Positions 60,629-64,000 of a DNA stretch of 64,000 nt are shown one piece after another. A model generated the notes under the pieces. That model made no database searches. It saw only the letters and a program-made list of their open reading frames with translations, and was not told the origin of the DNA. The position numbers were made by a program, and so were the translations under genes. Positions within the stretch are counted from its first letter, which is position 1. Each line of letters starts with the position of its first letter. Source of the stretch: Streptomyces macrolidinus (lineage in GTDB: Bacteria > Actinomycetota > Actinomycetes > Streptomycetales > Streptomycetaceae); contig NZ_JAMWMR010000002.1 in NCBI RefSeq assembly GCF_023887685.1, forward strand, positions 248,001 to 312,000, read 5' to 3'.

Positions 60629-63370
60629 ATGACCGACCCCAACGCCATCCAGCCGAGCGAGCTCGACCAGCTCCCGGACCGCGACCCCGAGGAGACCGCC
60701 GAATGGCAGGCCTCCCTGGACGCCGTCGCGAGGGAAGCCGGGCCGCATCGTGCCGCGTATCTGATGCGCCGCACACTGGAGCGTGCCGAGGGCGCCGGCG
60801 TCGCGCTGCCCAAGCTGCTCGAGACCGACTACGTCAACAGCATCCCCACCGCCGCCGAACCGGCCGTGCCCGGTGACGAGGCGATGGAACGCCGGATCAC
60901 CGCGTGGAACCGCTGGAACGCGGCGGCGATGGTGACCCGTGGCAGCAAGTACGGCGTCGGCGGCCACATCGCCACCTTCGCCTCCGCGGCCTGGCTCTAC
61001 GAGACCGGCTTCAACCACTTCTTCCGGGGCAAGGAGGGCGACGGCTCGGGCGACCAGCTCTACATCCAGGGCCACGCCTCCCCCGGTATCTACGCCCGTG
61101 CCTTCCTCGACGGCCGGCTGAGCGAGCAGCAGCTCGACAACTTCCGCCGGGAGTCCGACGGCGACGGCCTGCCGTCGTACCCGCACCCGCGGCGTCTGCC
61201 CTGGCTGTGGGAGTTCCCGACGGTGTCGATGGGCCTCGGCCCGCTGTCCGCCATCTACCAGGCGCGCTTCAACCGCTATCTCACCCACCGCGGTGTCAAG
61301 GACGTCTCGGGCTCGCACGTCTGGGCCTTCCTCGGCGACGGCGAGATGGACGAGCCGGAGTCGACGGCGGCGATCACGCTGGCCTCGCGTGAGGAGCTGG
61401 ACAACCTCACCTTCGTCATCAACTGCAACCTGCAGCGTCTCGACGGCCCGGTGCGCGCCAACTTCAAGGTCGTGCAGGAGCTGGAGGGCCGCTTCCGCGG
61501 CGCCGGCTGGAACGTCATCAAGACGCTGTGGGGCTCGGCCTGGGACGAGCTGTTCGCCCTCGACACCGCGGGCGCGCTCGTCCGGCGGCTGCGCGAGGTG
61601 CCGGACGCGCAGGTGCAGACGTACCAGACGCGCGACGCCGCCTATATCCGCGAGGACTTCTTCGGCTCGGACCCGGCGCTCGTCGAGATGGCGAAGCTGC
61701 TGAGCGACGACAAGATCCTCGAGTGCTTCCACCTCTCGCGCGGCGGCCACGAGGCCCGCAAGGTCTACGCCGCGTACAAGGCGGCCCTGGAGCACAAGGG
61801 CGCGCCGACCGTCATCCTGGCCCAGACCGTCAAGGGCTTCACGCTCGGCGAGGGCTTCGCGTCGAAGAACGCCAACCACCAGATGAAGAAGCTGACGGTG
61901 GACGAGTTCAAGACGATGCGCGACCTGCTCGAACTGCCCATCTCGGACAGCCGGTTCGTCGACGGTGTGGTGCCCTACGGCCACCCGGGCGCCGACTCCC
62001 CCGAGGTCCGCTACCTCCAGGAGCGCCGCGCGGCCCTCGGCGGCCCGGCCCCGGCCCGCCGGGTGCACCCGGTGGCGCCGCTGCCCGCCCCGGCCGAGAA
62101 GGCGTTCGCCGCCTTCGACAAGGGCTCGGGCACGCAGAACGTGGCGACCACGATGGCCTTCGTCCGCCTGGTCAAGGACCTCGTCCGCGACAAGGAGACG
62201 GGCAGGCGCTGGGTGCCGATCGTCCCGGACGAGGCGCGCACCTTCGGCATGGAGAGCCTGTTCCCCTCGCTCGGCATCTACTCGCCCAAGGGCCAGACGT
62301 ACGAGCCGGTCGACCGCGACCAGTTGATGTACTACAAGGAGGCCACGAACGGCCAGATCCTCAACGAGGGGATCACCGAGGCCGGTTCGATGGCGGACTT
62401 CATCGCGGCGTCGACGTCGTACGCGACGCACGGCGAGACGATGATCCCCTTCTACATCTTCTACTCGATGTTCGGCTGGCAGCGCACGGCCGACCAGATG
62501 TGGCAGCTCGGTGACCAGCTCGGCCGCGGCTTCCTCGTCGGCGCCACGGCCGGCCGCACCACGCTGACCGGTGAGGGCCTCCAGCACGCGGACGGCCACT
62601 CCCCGGTGATCGCGGCCACCAACCCGGCGGCGCTGACGTACGACCCGGCGTTCGCCTACGAGATCGCGGTCATCGTCAAGGAGGGTCTGCGCCGGATGTA
62701 CGGCGAGGCCGCCGAGGGCGAGGACCAGAACGTCTTCTACTACCTCACCGTCTACAACGAGCCGCTGCCGCAGCCCGCCAAGCCGGTGGTCGCCGGTATC
62801 GACGAGGGCATCGTCAAGGGCCTGTACCGCTTCAACACGGCGGAGTCGGCGGGCCTGTCGCCCGTGTCCCCCAAGCTCTCGACCTCGCTCGAGCAGGGAG
62901 GTACCCCCATCGCCCCGCGGATCCAGTTGCTGGGTTCGGGTACGGCGATCCACTGGGCGCTCGACGCGCAGCGGATGCTCGCCGAGGAGTGGGGTGTCGC
63001 GGCGGACGTGTGGTCGGCGACGTCGTGGGGTGAGCTGCGGCGCGACGCCATGGAGGCGGACGCGGCGCTGCTGGAGGGCGAGGAGCGGGTGCCGTACATC
63101 CGCCGGGCGCTCCAGGGCGCCGAGGGCCCGGTCCTCGCGGTCTCCGACTACATGCGCCAGGTCCCGGACCAGATCGCGCAGTGGGTCGAGCAGGACTACT
63201 CCTCGCTGGGCACCGACGGCTTCGGTCTCTCCGACACCCGTGAGGGGGCCCGCCGCCACTTCGGTGTGGACGCCGAGTCGATCGTGATCGCGGCCCTGGC
63301 CCAGCTCTCCCGGCGGGGCGAGCTGAAGGCCACGACCGTGAAGGAGGCGCGGGAGCGCTACGGCCGCTGA
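60629..63370 (+). CDS. aceE: pyruvate dehydrogenase E1 component, homodimeric type
   Basis: Decarboxylates pyruvate with thiamine diphosphate and passes the acetyl group to E2. 913 residues. Motifs: [20 protein letters not shown], the ThDP loop [10 protein letters not shown] ... [11 protein letters not shown], and the conserved second half [16 protein letters not shown] (AceE-type). This is the E. coli-like single-chain E1 rather than the alpha/beta form. ATG 60629 ([11 protein letters not shown]) follows GAAGGCGGC; an upstream ATG at 60593 is in frame but less likely. Expression is probably set by the palindrome upstream. Confidence 0.97.
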   Translation: MTDPNAIQPSELDQLPDRDPEETAEWQASLDAVAREAGPHRAAYLMRRTLERAEGAGVALPKLLETDYVNSIPTAAEPAVPGDEAMERRITAWNRWNAAAMVTRGSKYGVGGHIATFASAAWLYETGFNHFFRGKEGDGSGDQLYIQGHASPGIYARAFLDGRLSEQQLDNFRRESDGDGLPSYPHPRRLPWLWEFPTVSMGLGPLSAIYQARFNRYLTHRGVKDVSGSHVWAFLGDGEMDEPESTAAITLASREELDNLTFVINCNLQRLDGPVRANFKVVQELEGRFRGAGWNVIKTLWGSAWDELFALDTAGALVRRLREVPDAQVQTYQTRDAAYIREDFFGSDPALVEMAKLLSDDKILECFHLSRGGHEARKVYAAYKAALEHKGAPTVILAQTVKGFTLGEGFASKNANHQMKKLTVDEFKTMRDLLELPISDSRFVDGVVPYGHPGADSPEVRYLQERRAALGGPAPARRVHPVAPLPAPAEKAFAAFDKGSGTQNVATTMAFVRLVKDLVRDKETGRRWVPIVPDEARTFGMESLFPSLGIYSPKGQTYEPVDRDQLMYYKEATNGQILNEGITEAGSMADFIAASTSYATHGETMIPFYIFYSMFGWQRTADQMWQLGDQLGRGFLVGATAGRTTLTGEGLQHADGHSPVIAATNPAALTYDPAFAYEIAVIVKEGLRRMYGEAAEGEDQNVFYYLTVYNEPLPQPAKPVVAGIDEGIVKGLYRFNTAESAGLSPVSPKLSTSLEQGGTPIAPRIQLLGSGTAIHWALDAQRMLAEEWGVAADVWSATSWGELRRDAMEADAALLEGEERVPYIRRALQGAEGPVLAVSDYMRQVPDQIAQWVEQDYSSLGTDGFGLSDTREGARRHFGVDAESIVIAALAQLSRRGELKATTVKEARERYGR

Positions 63371-63385
63371 GGCCACTGACGGTCC

Positions 63386-63416
63386 GAAGGGGTACGGCAT
63401 CGCGCCGTACCCCTTC
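63386..63416. terminator. aceE terminator
   Basis: GAAGGGGTACGGC and GCCGTACCCCTTC form a 13-base perfect stem with loop ATCGC, 15 bases past the aceE stop. Confidence 0.9.
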
Positions 63417-63473
63417 GCCGTCTTCCGGTCACCGCTCCTGACGGGCGAACGTTGCCTGCCACGGCACCAGGCC

Positions 63474-63752
63474 TCACGGGCGTCGACCCGCGCTCCCGCG
63501 TCCGGCTCGTCTCCAGCAACGGCCCGGCGAGTCCGTGTGGTGCACGAAGACCGCGATGACCCGGTCGTCGTAGCGCGGCGGCGGCCGGGTGCGCCCGCTG
63601 TCCCGCGCCCAGATCTCGCGCGGCACGATGCGGGGCACCGGCGCGAGGACGACGGCAAGTCCAGGCAGACAGCCGAACGTCAGCGGAACGGCTCCGGGAA
63701 TCCGTACCGGACGTCTCTTCCGTGCCCGGCGCCTTCGTCGGATGACACGCAT
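63474..63752 (-). pseudogene. truncated peptidoglycan-recognition/amidase_2-like gene
   Basis: A 92-codon open frame whose first part looks like the start of a Streptomyces peptidoglycan recognition protein: basic start, hydrophobic signal/anchor (VPLTFGCLPGLAVVLAP), IVPREIWARDSG, then YDDRVIAVFVHHTDSPG, the zinc-His strand of amidase_2 domains. After SPGR the sequence turns low-complexity (CWRRAGRGSAGRRP) and stops; no further domain follows in any frame before aceE. The remaining ~100 residues, including the second His and Cys ligands, are missing. Therefore a remnant, or less likely a short functional peptide. Confidence 0.5.
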
Positions 63753-63864
63753 GGGCCCACTGTCCGGTCCTTTCGCCGCGCCCGCGATGTGCGTTGTGCC
63801 ACCTGGTGGAACCATCGTCCGGGTACGGCACGTCTCTCCCTCGAGGTCCGAGAAAGGTGGCTTC

Positions 63865-64000
63865 GTGAACCTGCTCGACATCCTGCTGCTGCTGGTGATC
63901 CTGGCCTACGCGGCGTCCGGCTACCGGCGCGGGCTGGTGGCCGGCTGTGTCTCGCTGGCCGGCTTCGTGGGGGGTGCCGTCGTCGGTGTGTGGATCCTGC
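63865..64000 (+). CDS. MarP-like membrane serine protease (CvpA-type N-terminus), 5' end only
   Basis: Only the first 45 codons are in the window: VNLLDILLLLVILAYAASGY, RRGLVAGCVSLAGFVGGAVV. This is the four-helix CvpA-like membrane domain that opens actinobacterial acid-resistance proteases (Rv3671c/MarP); the protease part lies beyond the edge. GTG 63865 follows AGAAAGGTGG. If MarP, it acts in the periplasmic space in acid and oxidative stress. The family call rests on the N-terminal domain only. Confidence 0.7.
   Translation, partial: MNLLDILLLLVILAYAASGYRRGLVAGCVSLAGFVGGAVVGVWIL

Noticed and set aside
60587..63658. 1023-codon open frame antisense to aceE
   Set aside because: Mirror of the aceE third-position bias; Arg/Val/Leu-rich with no recognisable domain.
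63358..63831. 157-codon minus-strand frame after aceE
   Set aside because: Overlaps the better-supported peptidoglycan-recognition remnant in another frame and crosses the aceE terminator.
1..64000. CRISPR array, prophage, transposase, integrase, tRNA or rRNA genes
   Set aside because: None of their signatures was seen. Repeats present are short tandem duplications or hairpins.

Overview
This is a high-GC actinobacterial chromosome segment, almost certainly from Streptomyces. The grounds are the strong G/C third-position bias, frequent GTG starts, and the gene content and order (glkA with its upstream regulator, qcrCAB/ctaCDEF, cobU/T/S, pepA, lpdA, E2, aceE). From memory of the genomes, the order matches the S. 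coelicolor region around glkA to aceE. Much of it also matches M. tuberculosis Rv2181-Rv2215: GT87 mannosyltransferase, ArsA-like protein, SRPBCC protein, fadD15, pimB, NlpC/P60, trpD, ctaE-qcrCAB, ctaF, ctaC, adoK, membrane protein, Fe-S carrier, cobT, cobS, pepB, dlaT. It is core chromosome; no insertion sequence, prophage, CRISPR array, tRNA or rRNA was seen.

Layout. 1-6 kb: esterase end, membrane protein, endonuclease/phosphatase-like protein, glucokinase (carbon catabolite repression) and its upstream DUF5304 gene, a degenerate ArsA-like ATPase, an SRPBCC protein and a metallophosphoesterase. 6-12 kb: acyl-CoA synthetase, PimB-type and GT87 glycosyltransferases (probably lipoglycan/phosphatidylinositol mannoside assembly), and a metallopeptidase-like lipoprotein. 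12-16.4 kb: two tandem NlpC/P60 hydrolases whose promoters share a direct repeat, a NYN-domain protein and a zinc-ribbon protein. 16.5-19 kb: rhomboid protease, Lrp-type effector domain, class V aminotransferase. 19-30 kb: trpD and the whole bc1-aa3 supercomplex (ctaE, qcrCAB, ctaCDF), with a receiver-like protein and an L,D-transpeptidase between the two oxidase clusters. 30-37 kb: cysteine desulfurase-TusA fusion, adenosine-kinase-like PfkB protein, A-type Fe-S carrier, NadA (a 4Fe-4S enzyme) with a paired operator, and a Uma2 nuclease-like gene.

37-46.5 kb: RND transporter, a NarL-type two-component system in line with pspA and its small partner (envelope stress), a DUF3043 protein, a methyltransferase and an HtrA-like lipoprotein protease. 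46.5-54 kb: cobU, cobT and cobS, the cobalamin nucleotide-loop enzymes, interspersed with a methyltransferase, an MprF-like aminoacyl-lipid synthase, a small membrane protein and an RDD protein. 54-64 kb: pepA, then lpdA-E2-GntR-aceE, an almost complete pyruvate dehydrogenase locus with its likely regulator, a peptidoglycan-recognition-protein remnant, and the start of a MarP-like membrane protease.

The functional themes are respiration and its Fe-S/cofactor supply, envelope construction and stress, and central carbon control (GlkA at one end, pyruvate dehydrogenase at the other). Nothing in the window is a plainly new multi-gene system. The most unusual items are two fusion proteins (desulfurase-TusA; degenerate metallo-beta-lactamase-CobU), two proteins that keep a fold but lack signature residues (ArsA-like ATPase, receiver-like protein), shared direct repeats in the NlpC/P60 promoters, strong uncharacterised operators upstream of nadA and aceE, and several short tandem duplications at gene ends.
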